Shown: positions 25,520-35,222, numbered from the stretch's first letter. The stretch is 64,000 nt of DNA from Nocardia brasiliensis NBRC 14402 (GCF_000308475.2 NZ_BAFT02000026.1:1-64000), one strand, 5' to 3'. Program-made: numbers and translations. Notes: generated by a model not told the origin, from the letters alone.

Positions 25520-26340
25520 ACCCCGGCCGGATCGTCGCCCGGATCGGCTTCTACACCTTCGTCGCGGTCGTGACCGGCTGCTTCGCGCTGCCGATGCTGT
25601 GGCTGGCGTCCGCCCCGTTCGACGCGACTCCCGGCTATGCCCCGCGGCTGCCGGAAGAGCCGACCCTGGAACACTTTTCGGCGCTGTTCGACAACGACCT
25701 GACGATGGGATCGTTGTGGAACTCGGTGCTGCTGTCCGGTGCCTGCATGGTGCTCGTCGTGGCCGCCGCGGCGCTGGCGGCCTACGCACTGTCACGCGTG
25801 CGGATTCCGGGCCGGGACGCGCTGCTGTACCTGCTGCTACTGCTGTCCAGCGTGGTGACGGGCACGGCGGCGATGGTGCCGATCTTCCTGATGATCTGGA
25901 AGGTCGGGCTGCTGGACCGCCAACTCGGCGTGGTGCTGGTGTTGTCCGGGGGCCTGCTGCCCGCGGCGATTTTCATCCTGAAGGACTTCATGGACTCGGT
26001 GCCCCGGTCCTACGAGGAATCGGCGCGGGTGTTCGGCGCCGGTCCGCTCCGGATACTGCGCGACATCGTGATTCCGGTGGCGCGGCCCGGCCTCGCCACG
26101 ATCGCGGTGTGGACCGTCGTGAACGTGTGGGGGAGCTACCTGGTGCCGTTCCTGCTGCTGCGCGATCAGGACAAGCAGCCTGCCGCCGTGGTGGTGCGCA
26201 CCTTCTACGACGAGGGTGGTGCGGCGCAGCTCGGGCCGATTTCCGCGTTCTCGCTGTTGTATTCGATTCCGGTTGTGCTGATGTATCTGTTCGTCAACCG
26301 GCGCTACGGCTTTCGGCTGCACGGAGGGATCAAGGCTTGA
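25516..26340 (+). CDS. Carbohydrate ABC transporter permease (MalG type)
   Basis: A 274-aa permease with six predicted helices and an EAA loop (SYEESARVFGAGPLRILRDIVIPVARPG). Partner of the MalF-type permease; the two form the transmembrane channel. Its stop overlaps the ATPase start as TGATG. Confidence 0.93.
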   Translation: MNPGRIVARIGFYTFVAVVTGCFALPMLWLASAPFDATPGYAPRLPEEPTLEHFSALFDNDLTMGSLWNSVLLSGACMVLVVAAAALAAYALSRVRIPGRDALLYLLLLLSSVVTGTAAMVPIFLMIWKVGLLDRQLGVVLVLSGGLLPAAIFILKDFMDSVPRSYEESARVFGAGPLRILRDIVIPVARPGLATIAVWTVVNVWGSYLVPFLLLRDQDKQPAAVVVRTFYDEGGAAQLGPISAFSLLYSIPVVLMYLFVNRRYGFRLHGGIKA

Positions 26341-27350
26341 TGGCGCAGATCGAACTGGTGGAGCTGACCAAGGAATTCGCCGGTGGTGTGCGAGCGCTCG
26401 ACGGCTTGTCCTGCACGATCGAGGACGGCGAGTTCTTCGCACTGCTCGGCCCTTCCGGGTGCGGCAAGACCACCTTGCTGCGCACCATCGCCGGACTGGA
26501 AACCCCGACCAGCGGCCAGATCCGGATCGGCGACCGGGATGTCACCCGGCTCGCGCCCGGCCGCCGCGATGTGGCCATGGTGTTCCAGGACTACGCGTTG
26601 TTCCCGCACATGTCGGTGGCGGACAACATCGCCTACCCGTTGAAGGTGCGCGGCGCCGACCGGCGCAGCCGGGTCGCGAAGGCGAGCGAGACCGCGGATC
26701 AGCTGTCCCTGCAGGGGTTGCTGGCGCGGCGGCCCGCCGAACTGTCCGGCGGACAGCAGCAGCGGGTCGCGCTGGCCCGGGCGATGGCCTGCCATCCGAA
26801 GGTGTTCCTGTTCGACGAACCGCTGTCCAACCTGGACGCGCGGCTGCGGCTGGAAGCGCGGACCTTCCTCAAGAAACTGCAACGCGAGCTCGGCGTGACC
26901 ACGGTGTTCGTCACCCACGATCAGGCCGAGGCGCTGGCACTGGCCGATCGGATCGCGGTGCTCGCGGCCGGGCGGATCCGGCAGCTCGGCACGGCCCGCG
27001 AGGTATTCCGCAGGCCCGCGGACACTTTCGTGGCCAACTTCATCGGGTCCACGCCGATGAACCTGATCCCCGGCGAGCTGATCGGGTTGGCCGATTCGGT
27101 CATCTGGGGTGCGCGGCCCGAGTACCTCGACTTCTCCGGCACCGAGGTGGCCGGGGCACTGCACGGACAGGTGTCGACGGTCGAGCATCTCGGTGCGACC
27201 GCACTGGTCACCTTGACCGGGGACGGCTACACCGTGGGCGTGACGGTGCCGGAGGCGGCGGAGCCGGAGCCGGGTATCGAAGGCTGGGTTGTTCCGCAGG
27301 CCGATCGAGTGCTGCTGTACGACGCGGAATCGGGGCTGTTGCTGCCGTGA
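26340..27350 (+). CDS. Carbohydrate ABC transporter ATP-binding protein (MalK/UgpC type)
   Basis: A 336-aa ATPase with Walker A GPSGCGKTT, Q-loop VFQDYALFPHMSV, signature LSGGQQQRVALARAMA, Walker B VFLFDEPLSNLD and H-loop VTHDQAEAL. A C-terminal TOBE-like regulatory domain contains WGARPEYLDF. The ATG at 26340 overlaps the permease stop; an open frame extends further upstream but lies inside the permease. It energises the importer; in this family one ATPase may serve several sugar importers. Confidence 0.94.
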   Translation: MAQIELVELTKEFAGGVRALDGLSCTIEDGEFFALLGPSGCGKTTLLRTIAGLETPTSGQIRIGDRDVTRLAPGRRDVAMVFQDYALFPHMSVADNIAYPLKVRGADRRSRVAKASETADQLSLQGLLARRPAELSGGQQQRVALARAMACHPKVFLFDEPLSNLDARLRLEARTFLKKLQRELGVTTVFVTHDQAEALALADRIAVLAAGRIRQLGTAREVFRRPADTFVANFIGSTPMNLIPGELIGLADSVIWGARPEYLDFSGTEVAGALHGQVSTVEHLGATALVTLTGDGYTVGVTVPEAAEPEPGIEGWVVPQADRVLLYDAESGLLLP

Positions 27351-27402
27351 CGCCGAAATTCTGTGGGGTGTCCGGCGATCGGGCCGCTAGTCTCGGGACA
27401 TT

Positions 27403-29019
27403 ATGACAACGCAAGCCCCGGTGGGTGCCGAGCCGCCCATCGATGATCGGTACGACGAATTCCTGGACGGGGTGCGGCGGACGTTCGAAGCGAAAACCGC
27501 CGACAGCGCCGCGCTGTTCACGGTCGACACCGGTGATCTGTTCGACGTATTCCTCGGCGCGCTCACCCCGGAACTCGCCGCGGCGAACACCTGCGGCGCC
27601 TGCCGGGCGTTCCTGCGCCGCTACGGCGGATTGGTCTGCGTCGGTACGGACGGAACCGCGAAATCCGTGCTGTGGTCGGCGAACGATATTCCGCCGAGCT
27701 ATGCCCGCGCCGTGGCCGCGCTCGCCGATACGGTCGAGGGCAGGCCGATCACGTCGCTGTTCCGGTCCAGTGCGTCGAGTTGGGGCTGCGCCGAGCGCGG
27801 TTCGTGGGCACATCTCGCGCTCACCCCCGCCGAGCACCTGGTGCATCGGCCGACGGCGCTCGTCTCGACGGGCCAGTATGTCGCGGCGAAGAACGCCGAC
27901 CGGGAAACACTCGGACGCGCCCTCGTCGAGTTCCCGGCTCCGGTCGTGAAAAAGGCGGTGGCACTGCTGCGCACCGAACAGCTCTACCGCTCGGACGCGA
28001 TACTCGGTGCCGGTCAATGGCTTTCGGCAGTGCACAAGCAACTCGACGCGGTCCGGGGGCACGGCGCGGATGGGCACCGGCAGCGCGACAATCTGGTCTG
28101 GCTCGCCGCCGCGACGGCACCTGCGGGGTTCTGTCATGTCAAGAGCGGCATGATCGGCACGCTGCTCAGCGATCTCGCGGCGGGTCTGCCGTACGAGCGC
28201 GTCGAGCGGCGTTTCGCGGAAAAGATGAACCCGCTGCAATACCGCAGGCCCACCGCGGCCCCGACGGCGGCGATGATCGCGCGCGCCGAAAAGGTCATCG
28301 GCGAACTCGAGGCCGCCGGATCGCTGGCCCGTCGTTTCGCGAAACTCGCCGATGTGCGCCCGATCTGGACGGTGCGAACCCATCGTTCCGATGGGGTTTT
28401 CGGGCATCTCGTGCCTGCCGAAAAGCGCCGGGGTGGCGCAGATCTCGACGTCGGTCCGGTGGTGCTCACCTGGACGAAGTTCGCGCGCACCGTGCTGCCG
28501 GACGCGGATCGGATCGAGTACGAAGTACCCGGTGCGGCAACCAGTTACGGTGCGATGGTGACCGCGGCGGATCCGGCCGCGCCGCCGATCGTGCAGTGGG
28601 ATTCGCCGGGCCGCCGCAACCCGGTGACCTGGTACGTCTACGTGAACGGTTCCCCGCCGAAGCAGTGGGGACTGCGCCCCGGCGAGCACCGCGACGTGAC
28701 CGCCGTGGTCCCGCACCCCGCTACCTGGTATGTCGAAGACGACCGCACGGCTCGCGAACAATCCGTGCTGTTCGCCCTCGCCGGTGCCACCGACACCGGC
28801 TACACCAACGGCGCGGGGTTCTTCCCGGAGTTCCTCCAGAGTGAACTACACGAGATTCGTAAGACTTTGGAGGCGCATACGCAGCAGGCGGTCGTCGCGG
28901 GCAAGGACGACGCCGAGGTCTGCGGTCTGCTGATGTCGAAAGGCGGCAGCCTCGGGCACACCTTCCGGGTCACCAGCGCCGGAATCCGCACGCGCTACAC
29001 CATCGATCGCTGGGACTGA
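27403..29019 (+). CDS. Unrecognised 538-aa protein with CxxC motif
   Basis: No family assigned with confidence. Residues 65-85 contain NTCGACRAFLRRYGGLVCVG, a CxxC followed by a short beta stretch seen in widespread proteins of unknown role, including phage-borne ones. The rest has helical regions (RAEKVIGELEAAGSLARRFAKL) and a C-terminal part rich in Trp and Tyr (NPVTWYVYVNGSPPKQWGL). No signal peptide or membrane segment is seen. It stands alone, 52 bases after the ABC operon and convergent with the P450 gene, so a separate promoter is likely. Confidence 0.75.
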   Translation: MTTQAPVGAEPPIDDRYDEFLDGVRRTFEAKTADSAALFTVDTGDLFDVFLGALTPELAAANTCGACRAFLRRYGGLVCVGTDGTAKSVLWSANDIPPSYARAVAALADTVEGRPITSLFRSSASSWGCAERGSWAHLALTPAEHLVHRPTALVSTGQYVAAKNADRETLGRALVEFPAPVVKKAVALLRTEQLYRSDAILGAGQWLSAVHKQLDAVRGHGADGHRQRDNLVWLAAATAPAGFCHVKSGMIGTLLSDLAAGLPYERVERRFAEKMNPLQYRRPTAAPTAAMIARAEKVIGELEAAGSLARRFAKLADVRPIWTVRTHRSDGVFGHLVPAEKRRGGADLDVGPVVLTWTKFARTVLPDADRIEYEVPGAATSYGAMVTAADPAAPPIVQWDSPGRRNPVTWYVYVNGSPPKQWGLRPGEHRDVTAVVPHPATWYVEDDRTAREQSVLFALAGATDTGYTNGAGFFPEFLQSELHEIRKTLEAHTQQAVVAGKDDAEVCGLLMSKGGSLGHTFRVTSAGIRTRYTIDRWD

Positions 29020-29040
29020 GCCGACGCGGAAATCGCTCGT

Positions 29041-30441
29041 TCAGTCGCTGGCGTGTCCGCTGCGGGCCGGGCAGGCCGGCGCCTCCTGCGCGTCGAGATC
29101 GGCGAAGTACCGGGCACAGGGGCGTAGGCGGCGGGCGTCGAGCACCATCCAGGTGCCGAGCACGAGCTGGGTGAGGCCGCGCCAGACGTCCTCGAACCGA
29201 TCGCGCGCCCGCAGCCCGATCAGCATGGTGCGCAACATGATCGGTGCCGGTGGCCGTTCGGCGGCCAGCAGCAGGCACGGGGCACGGTGCGGGATGGAGC
29301 GGGTGTGCGAGACCGACGAGTGCAGGCGGTAGTCGTCCAGCACCGTGCGCGCGACCGCGCGCATCGCGATCGGTGACAACCGCCAGGCCGGGCACGGGCG
29401 ATTGGCGGCGACGCCGAACGGGATGTGGTGAGTGTCCTTGGCGCGGTGCGTGGTCCACCGATCGGGATCGAAGCGGTCGGGGTCGAGGTGGCCGGTGCGC
29501 TCGAACTGCTGATAGTTGAAGCACAGCACCGTGCCCGCGGGGATCGTGCTCCCGTCGCCCACCGCGATATCGTCGGTGGTGATCCGGTGCGCGATGCCGA
29601 AAAGCGGGAACTGGCGCAGGGTTTCGTCGAGCACATGCTCCAGGTACGAGCTGCCGGGCTCGGCCAGGATGCGGCGCTGCACGTCCTGGTGCCGGGCGAC
29701 GGCGAGTAGCAGATGCGCCATGCCCTCCGACATCTGGACGACGGCGGTGTTGAAGAACGCGCCCTGCAGGTAATACGCGTGCTCCCGCGGGCTGAACAGG
29801 GCGGGCAGTCGATGCGGCACCTCGCCCGCCTCGATCCGGGCGAGCAGGTAGCGGGTGAGCCGGTCGCGCCGGCGCAGATGCCGTAGCCCGGTGCATTTCA
29901 GCGACGTCACCACATCGTCGGCATTGCCGACGATGAGGTCCCGGGCGGCCCGCGGGCACGGTTCGCGAAAGACCAACTCGTAGAAGAACTCCGCCCAGAT
30001 CGGCATCATCAGGTCACGCAGGCGCACCAGTGTCACCGGTCCGGTGGGCAGCTCTGCGAGGATCCGGCGGGCGCAGCGTGCGGCGAGCTGCTCTATCTCG
30101 GCGGTCGGCAGGGAGAGCACCGCCCTGGTGGTGCGTGCCGCCTCGGTGTAGCGGGGGCCGTCCTCCAAATGTTCCTGATGTACTTCGGGACCCGGTGCCA
30201 GCCAGTACCAGAACAGATCCGAGAGGGCCGCACCTCTGCTGCGACCGTTGGCCGCCGGATGCTCGTACAAGCGCTGGAACAGCTCCGGGCCGCCGCGCTC
30301 ACCGGGGAGGGTGATCTCGTTGCCGCCGTTGACTTTCGCGAAGATCCAGACCCGTAGGGCCACCACCGCCTGTGGCAGCCGACGGGATACCGCCCAGAGT
30401 GCGCCGGTCGTCGCGAGTAGTAACGTCGTTCGCCTCAGCAC
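29041..30441 (-). CDS. Cytochrome P450
   Basis: Heme-thiolate monooxygenase of about 466 aa. The K-helix motif ETLRQFP is present. The heme-binding loop reads FGVAANRPCPAW, with Cys as axial ligand (the usual Gly after Cys-x is Ala). The PERF-like region is DPDRFDPDRW. A hydrophobic N-terminus (LRRTTLLLATTGALWAVS) could be membrane-associated. The start is GTG 30441, overlapping the oxidase gene by 7 bases. Last gene of a four-gene oxidative operon. The substrate is unknown; the acyl-adenylating partner suggests an activated carboxylic acid or lipid. Confidence 0.9.
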   Translation of the reverse strand: MLRRTTLLLATTGALWAVSRRLPQAVVALRVWIFAKVNGGNEITLPGERGGPELFQRLYEHPAANGRSRGAALSDLFWYWLAPGPEVHQEHLEDGPRYTEAARTTRAVLSLPTAEIEQLAARCARRILAELPTGPVTLVRLRDLMMPIWAEFFYELVFREPCPRAARDLIVGNADDVVTSLKCTGLRHLRRRDRLTRYLLARIEAGEVPHRLPALFSPREHAYYLQGAFFNTAVVQMSEGMAHLLLAVARHQDVQRRILAEPGSSYLEHVLDETLRQFPLFGIAHRITTDDIAVGDGSTIPAGTVLCFNYQQFERTGHLDPDRFDPDRWTTHRAKDTHHIPFGVAANRPCPAWRLSPIAMRAVARTVLDDYRLHSSVSHTRSIPHRAPCLLLAAERPPAPIMLRTMLIGLRARDRFEDVWRGLTQLVLGTWMVLDARRLRPCARYFADLDAQEAPACPARSGHASD

Positions 30442-31517
30442 CGCGCCGCCGCCCCTCGGACCGTCACCAGGTCGGTGTCCAGTTCGGACAGCGCCGCCAC
30501 GCCGCACAGGGTCAATGTCTGCTCGACTTCCGTGCGCAGGGTGTCCAGCACCTCCGCGACGCCTTTGTCGCCGCCGACGGTCAAGCCCCACAGCACCGGT
30601 CGCCCGAGGCCCACCGCTTTCGCGCCCAGCGCGAGCGCCAGCACGACATCCGAGCCGCGGCGGACGCCACCGTCCAGAAAAATCGGGATCCGGTCGGCCA
30701 CACCGGCGGCGATCGCGGGCAAGGCGTCCAACGTCGCGGGCGCGGCATCGAGTTGGCGGCCACCGTGATTGGACACCAGGATCGCGTCGGCGCCGAACTC
30801 GATCGCCAGCCGCGCGTCTTCGGGGTGCATGATCCCTTTGAGCACCAACGGAAGTGCCGTCACCTCGCGCAGCCACTCCAGGTGGTCCCAGGTGAAGGTG
30901 GGTGACATCGCGATACGCCGGAGCCCGTTCGCCCCCGTGCCGGGCAGGCCGCGCATGTTCTCGGCACAGAGCCCGGCGGGCAGGTCGTGGAAGCCGTTCC
31001 GATCGTCTCTGGTGCGCAGCCCCAGAGCAGGGGAGTCGACGGTCACCACCAGTGCCGTACAGCCGGCGCGCTCCGCTCGCCGCACGAGTTCGGTGGTCAC
31101 CTCCGGCTCGGGCTGCAGGTACAGCTGGAACCACACCCGCGCGTCCCGGTCGATCTCGCGGGCCGCGGCGGTGATCGCGCCGATGGCCACGGTCGCGGCC
31201 ATGCTGGCGATCAGCACGAGCCCGGCCGCGGCGACCGCCCTGGCGGTCGCGCGTTCGCCCTCGGGATGGGCCAGGCGATGAAACGCGGTGGGCGAGACGA
31301 ACACCGGCATCGCGCTCGGATCGCCGAGCAGGGTAGTCGCGATCGACCGGCCGCTGGTGTCCCGCAACACCCGCGGCAGCAGTGCCAGGCGGCGAAAGGC
31401 CTGTTCGTTGTCGGCCAGCGCGATCTCCTCGCCCGCGCCGCCCGCGAAGAAGTCGTAGTGCGCGGGCTCGAGCAACTCCTTCGCCCGCTGCTCGAGCGCG
31501 GCAGGCGGGCAGGTCAC
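30435..31517 (-). CDS. FMN-dependent alpha-hydroxyacid oxidase/dehydrogenase
   Basis: A 360-aa TIM-barrel flavoenzyme of the glycolate/lactate/mandelate oxidase family. Typical motifs are AHYDFFAGGAGEEIAL, the FMN loop MPVFVSPTAFHRLAHPEGE, the active-site SNHGGRQLD (catalytic His and Arg) and IPIFLDGGVRRGSDV. It oxidises an L-2-hydroxyacid to the 2-oxoacid. The GTG at 31517 overlaps the monooxygenase stop (GTGA). Related enzymes include 4-hydroxymandelate oxidase of aryl-glycine pathways; the exact substrate is not determinable here. Confidence 0.9.
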   Translation of the reverse strand: MTCPPAALEQRAKELLEPAHYDFFAGGAGEEIALADNEQAFRRLALLPRVLRDTSGRSIATTLLGDPSAMPVFVSPTAFHRLAHPEGERATARAVAAAGLVLIASMAATVAIGAITAAAREIDRDARVWFQLYLQPEPEVTTELVRRAERAGCTALVVTVDSPALGLRTRDDRNGFHDLPAGLCAENMRGLPGTGANGLRRIAMSPTFTWDHLEWLREVTALPLVLKGIMHPEDARLAIEFGADAILVSNHGGRQLDAAPATLDALPAIAAGVADRIPIFLDGGVRRGSDVVLALALGAKAVGLGRPVLWGLTVGGDKGVAEVLDTLRTEVEQTLTLCGVAALSELDTDLVTVRGAAARC

Positions 31518-33094
31518 CGCGTCGGCTCCGGGGCGGGCAGCGCGGTCGCCAAGAAGTCGAACAGCGGCTTGCGGTGCACCGTTTCGTGCGTCCACTCGTT
31601 TTCGAGGTTCTCCGTGATGTGGTGTTCGGCGATCTGGCGCCCGTCGCGATACTGCCGGACGACCGGGTGCAGGTACCGGCCGTCGAGGGCGTGTTCGGCG
31701 TCGGACTGGGCGATGCGCCGCGCGTTGATGTCGAACGGATCGAAGCGGTCGTGATCCTTGCCGTACTCGAGGGTGATCGCCAAGTAGGTCTCCACCTCGC
31801 CGAAATCTCCTGTCGCGATGGCTGTTCCGAGGTAGTCGACCGGTAATTCCGGCCAGTACCGCGCCTGCGCGCCGGGGCCGACCGTGACCAGATCGCCGAG
31901 GAAGCCGAACATCTGCCACAGCGCCGAGGTCCGGTTCACCCGCTCGAGGATCGCCTCGCCGACGTCGGCCGCGGTCGTGCCGAGTTCACGGTGCGGCCAG
32001 ATCTGCTGGTGGTGTCGCTGTTCCAGGATTCGGTGCAATGCCCGTGTCCCATAACGGAACCCGTGAATGAAGCCGCTGGTGGACTGCTTGAAATCGCGCT
32101 CCTGCGTGATCGTGCCCGCGAAGTACAGCCCCGGTACCGTGGTCGACTCCCACGCCGGGGTCTGGGCCGGGAACCGATCGTTGATCGCCAGTTCCGGCCA
32201 GCACTCCGGGGCGAAGATCGAGGCGTCGAACCGGAACCCGGTCGCCACGATCACCCGGTCGTAGCGGATGCCCTTGGTGACCTCGTCGGCCCGGGAGAAA
32301 CTCACCGTCACCAGATACGACCCGTCCGACTGGCGCGCGATATCGACCACGTTGCCGTCCAGGATAGCGTTCTGCGACTTGAGCTGATAGGTATCGAGGA
32401 AGTTGTTGTTGACCGCGCGCAGATGGCCGACGAAGTGGGTCTGCCAGGCCAGCCGCACCGAATGCGGTCCGGCGACATGGATCAGCGCGGTGGTCTCGGT
32501 GAGGTTGTCGGCGGTCTCGAAGGCCGAGTTGCCTTTTCCGATGATCAATACCCGCTGATCGGTGAAATCCGCCGGGTCGACCGATACTTCGCTGTACAGC
32601 TCTGCCGTCTCGATACCAGGGATATCGGGCACATAGGGTTTCGAGACGCCGGTGGCCACGATCAGCCGGTGTGCGCGCAACACCTCGCCGTGCTGATCGG
32701 CGACCTCGAACAGATCCGGTCGGCTGATCCGTGCCACCCGGGTGTCGTAGCGGATCGATAATCCTTGTCGCACAGCGTAATCACGGAGATAGCGGACCAT
32801 ATCGTCCGCCGCCGGGAAGAAGCGTCGCGAGTAGTCCTTGAACGGCGGGCCCGGCAGCAGCGAATTCCAGTCCATCCGCAGGTTCAGCTCCGGATCGTCC
32901 CAGCCCGTGTGCACCTTGTTGATCGAGATCAGCCGGCGGTGCCGGGGATACCTGGTGAAGAACGTGCCCGCCGCGGGCCCGCCCTCCACGATCAGGTAGT
33001 CGCGGCCCGCCTGCTGTAGGTGGTGACCCATTTGGAGACCCGCCGGTCCCGCGCCGATGATCAGGTAGTCGAGTTCGGACAACGTCTCCTCCAA
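31514..33094 (-). CDS. FAD-dependent monooxygenase (FMO-like)
   Basis: A 526-aa flavoprotein. The FAD-binding motif is IIGAGPAGLQMGHHL near the N-terminus. A second nucleotide-binding motif IIGKGNSAFETADNL suits NADPH, and IVATGFRFDASIF resembles the FMO ATG motif. It probably hydroxylates or N/S-oxidises a small molecule. It sits between the ligase and the hydroxyacid oxidase; the spacing to the ligase gene is 11 bases, so co-transcription is expected. Confidence 0.87.
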   Translation of the reverse strand: MEETLSELDYLIIGAGPAGLQMGHHLQQAGRDYLIVEGGPAAGTFFTRYPRHRRLISINKVHTGWDDPELNLRMDWNSLLPGPPFKDYSRRFFPAADDMVRYLRDYAVRQGLSIRYDTRVARISRPDLFEVADQHGEVLRAHRLIVATGVSKPYVPDIPGIETAELYSEVSVDPADFTDQRVLIIGKGNSAFETADNLTETTALIHVAGPHSVRLAWQTHFVGHLRAVNNNFLDTYQLKSQNAILDGNVVDIARQSDGSYLVTVSFSRADEVTKGIRYDRVIVATGFRFDASIFAPECWPELAINDRFPAQTPAWESTTVPGLYFAGTITQERDFKQSTSGFIHGFRYGTRALHRILEQRHHQQIWPHRELGTTAADVGEAILERVNRTSALWQMFGFLGDLVTVGPGAQARYWPELPVDYLGTAIATGDFGEVETYLAITLEYGKDHDRFDPFDINARRIAQSDAEHALDGRYLHPVVRQYRDGRQIAEHHITENLENEWTHETVHRKPLFDFLATALPAPEPTR

Positions 33095-33105
33095 AATGTC
33101 TGGCG

Positions 33106-34503
33106 TTACCGTGGATACAGCTCCAGTAAGGCCTTCTTGTCCGGCTTTCCGCTGGCCGCGGTCGGGGCTTCTGGTACCACCGTGTAGGACTGCGGCACAC
33201 TCGATTCCCCGAGTTCGGCGCGCACCAGGGCGGACAGTGCGATCGAATCCGGCGTACGGCCCGGACGCGGTACCACGAAGGCGTGCACCGCTTCACCGCG
33301 ACGGTCGTCCGGCGCACCGACGACGTAGGCCTGGTCGATATCCGGGTGCCCGGCCAGCAGCCGTTCGATCGGACCCGCGTACACCGGCAGCGCGTCCACG
33401 ATGATCACGTCCCGTGCCCGGCCGGTCAGATAGAGGTAGCCGTCCGCGAGGTAACCCAGGTCTCGGGTGCGCACCCAGCCGTCGACGAGGACGTCGGCGG
33501 TTTCGGCCGGGTCGCCGAGGTATTCGGACATCATGTACTCGTTGCGGACATAGATCTCGCCGTCCCGGATGTCCACCGCGACGCCGGGGAGCGGGCGACC
33601 GACCGAAGCGAGTACGCCGCTGTCGATTTCGGCGGGTGTCAACGCGGTCAAGCCGCCGGTCTCGGTCTGCCCGTAGGCCTGATGCACCACTGGGCCGAGC
33701 GCCCGCGCCGCGTCCGCGAGGCGATGCGGGGCCAGCGGCGAACCCGCCACCACCATGGCGCGCAGGCTGCTCGTGTCCCTCGGGGTTGTGCGCAATGCGT
33801 CCAGCATCTGGTAGAGGCGGGGCACGTTCATGATCGTGGCGGTGATCCGCAGTCGCTCGATCACCTCTGGAAACAGTTCGGTATCAACAGGTTCCGGGAT
33901 AACCGCGGTGCCGCCACCCAATAGGCACAGGGCGAGATAGTCCTGCACCACCGCGCCGGCCAGGGTGCCGAACAGCAGGTAGCGCTCGGCGCAGGCGGCG
34001 AGTGCGGCCGTCTCCGGGCTCCAGGTCGGCTTGCCCCACGACCAATGCGCGGACATCGCCCGGTAGGTCTGCGCGCAGCCCTTCGGCAGGCCGGTGGTGC
34101 CGCTGGTGTAGGCGACACGGGCGATGTCATCGGAGCGCGCCTCGACCGTCACCGGCTGCGCCGGGCCCGCCAGCAGCGCGCGCACCTGCTCGTCGTCCAA
34201 GACCGCGTCCACCCCATTGCTCAGCACATGCTGTAACTGCCGCGCACTGAGCCCCGGACGCACGCCGACGACGCGGCAGCCGAGGGTATAGGCCGCCAAA
34301 TATGCCGCCAGCGATTCGGCGCTGACATCCACCCGCATCGCCACGCCGCGACCAGGACCGAGCCCCCGCTCCCGCAACCCGTTCGCGACACTGCCGATCA
34401 TCGTGAGCAGCTGTCCTCTGGTTACGGTGCGCGCACCGTGCTCGACCACGACTTTCCCCGGCTCCACCTGCAATGCCCGCACGATCGACCCGGGAAAGCT
34501 CAC
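33106..34503 (-). CDS. AMP-dependent acyl-CoA synthetase/ligase
   Basis: A 465-aa ANL-family enzyme that adenylates a carboxylic acid. The P-loop is VAYTSGTTGLPKG, the A5 motif AYGQTETGG, the A7/A8 region GWVRTRDLGYLADGYLYLTGRARD, and the A10 lysine lies in PTAASGKPDKKAL. It is slightly shorter than typical acyl-CoA ligases. First gene of the oxidative operon. The start is placed at GTG 34503, seven bases from a TATCAT hexamer, which suggests a leaderless mRNA; a TTG at 34569 would extend it by 22 aa. Confidence 0.88.
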   Translation of the reverse strand: MSFPGSIVRALQVEPGKVVVEHGARTVTRGQLLTMIGSVANGLRERGLGPGRGVAMRVDVSAESLAAYLAAYTLGCRVVGVRPGLSARQLQHVLSNGVDAVLDDEQVRALLAGPAQPVTVEARSDDIARVAYTSGTTGLPKGCAQTYRAMSAHWSWGKPTWSPETAALAACAERYLLFGTLAGAVVQDYLALCLLGGGTAVIPEPVDTELFPEVIERLRITATIMNVPRLYQMLDALRTTPRDTSSLRAMVVAGSPLAPHRLADAARALGPVVHQAYGQTETGGLTALTPAEIDSGVLASVGRPLPGVAVDIRDGEIYVRNEYMMSEYLGDPAETADVLVDGWVRTRDLGYLADGYLYLTGRARDVIIVDALPVYAGPIERLLAGHPDIDQAYVVGAPDDRRGEAVHAFVVPRPGRTPDSIALSALVRAELGESSVPQSYTVVPEAPTAASGKPDKKALLELYPR

Positions 34504-34509
34504 CCGACC

Positions 34510-34515
34510 ATGATA
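34510..34515 (-). promoter_or_regulatory. -10 hexamer for the ligase-FMO-oxidase-P450 operon
   Basis: On the minus strand TATCAT is followed by six bases and the GTG of the ligase gene, so transcription would begin at or next to the start codon. The -35 region is weak. Confidence 0.42.
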
Positions 34516-34645
34516 AGAACTGCACGGTCGGAATAGTTTGATATTCAACAAGTTTGGCCACTTCGACAAGGGAACCTGACCGTCGGCGCATAATGTGGTC
34601 CGCCCTGTCCGATGAGTTTCGCGCGTCCGGGAGGTCTGTTCAGTT

Positions 34646-35197
34646 ATGCGAAAACTGATCTATTCGTTCACCGTCTCCCTGGACGGTTTCGTCAACGACC
34701 GGGACGGCAAGATCGACTGGTCGGATCCCGACGACGAGCTGCACCAGTTCCACAACGACCGGTATCGCGAGATCGAGATCTCGCTGCACGGTCGTCGCCT
34801 GTACGAGTTGATGGCCGAATACTGGCCGCACGTTCCCGCGGACGCGTCGCCCATCGAGCGCGAGTTCGGCCGGCTCTGGACGGACAAGCCGAAGGTGGTC
34901 TTCTCCAGGACGCTCACCGAGGTCCAGTGGAACAGCAGGTTGGTGCGGGAGCACGCGGTCGAGGAAGTCCGCAGGTTGAAAGCCGAGGGCGACGGGGTGA
35001 TGGAGGTCGGCGGCGCGGAGCTGGGCGCCGCGCTGATCCCGCACGGCCTCGTGGACGAGTACTGGCTGTTCGTCAGCCCGGTGGTCCTCGGCGGTGGCAC
35101 ACCGCTGTTCCCCTTGCTGGACAAGCGAATCCAGCTCCGTCTGGCCGAAACGAAGCAATTCGACAAGGTGTTGCTGCAGCGCTACGTGCTCGACTGA
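34646..35197 (+). CDS. Dihydrofolate reductase-fold (RibD C-terminal-like) protein
   Basis: A 183-aa protein of the RibD_C/YyaP family: KLIYSFTVSLDGFVND at the N-terminus, GRRLYELMAEYWP, KVVFSRTLTEVQWNSRL, GDGVMEVGGAELGAALIPHGLVDEYWLFVSPVVLGGGTPLF. It probably binds NADPH; true folate reduction is doubtful in this subfamily. A single-gene unit, convergent with the Rrf2 gene. Confidence 0.88.
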   Translation: MRKLIYSFTVSLDGFVNDRDGKIDWSDPDDELHQFHNDRYREIEISLHGRRLYELMAEYWPHVPADASPIEREFGRLWTDKPKVVFSRTLTEVQWNSRLVREHAVEEVRRLKAEGDGVMEVGGAELGAALIPHGLVDEYWLFVSPVVLGGGTPLFPLLDKRIQLRLAETKQFDKVLLQRYVLD

Positions 35198-35222
35198 CGC
35201 GACCACGCGGCACCGAACCGCC

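Noticed and set aside
29041..34503. Canonical PKS or NRPS biosynthetic cluster
   Set aside because: There is no carrier protein, condensation or ketosynthase domain; only activation and oxidation enzymes are present.
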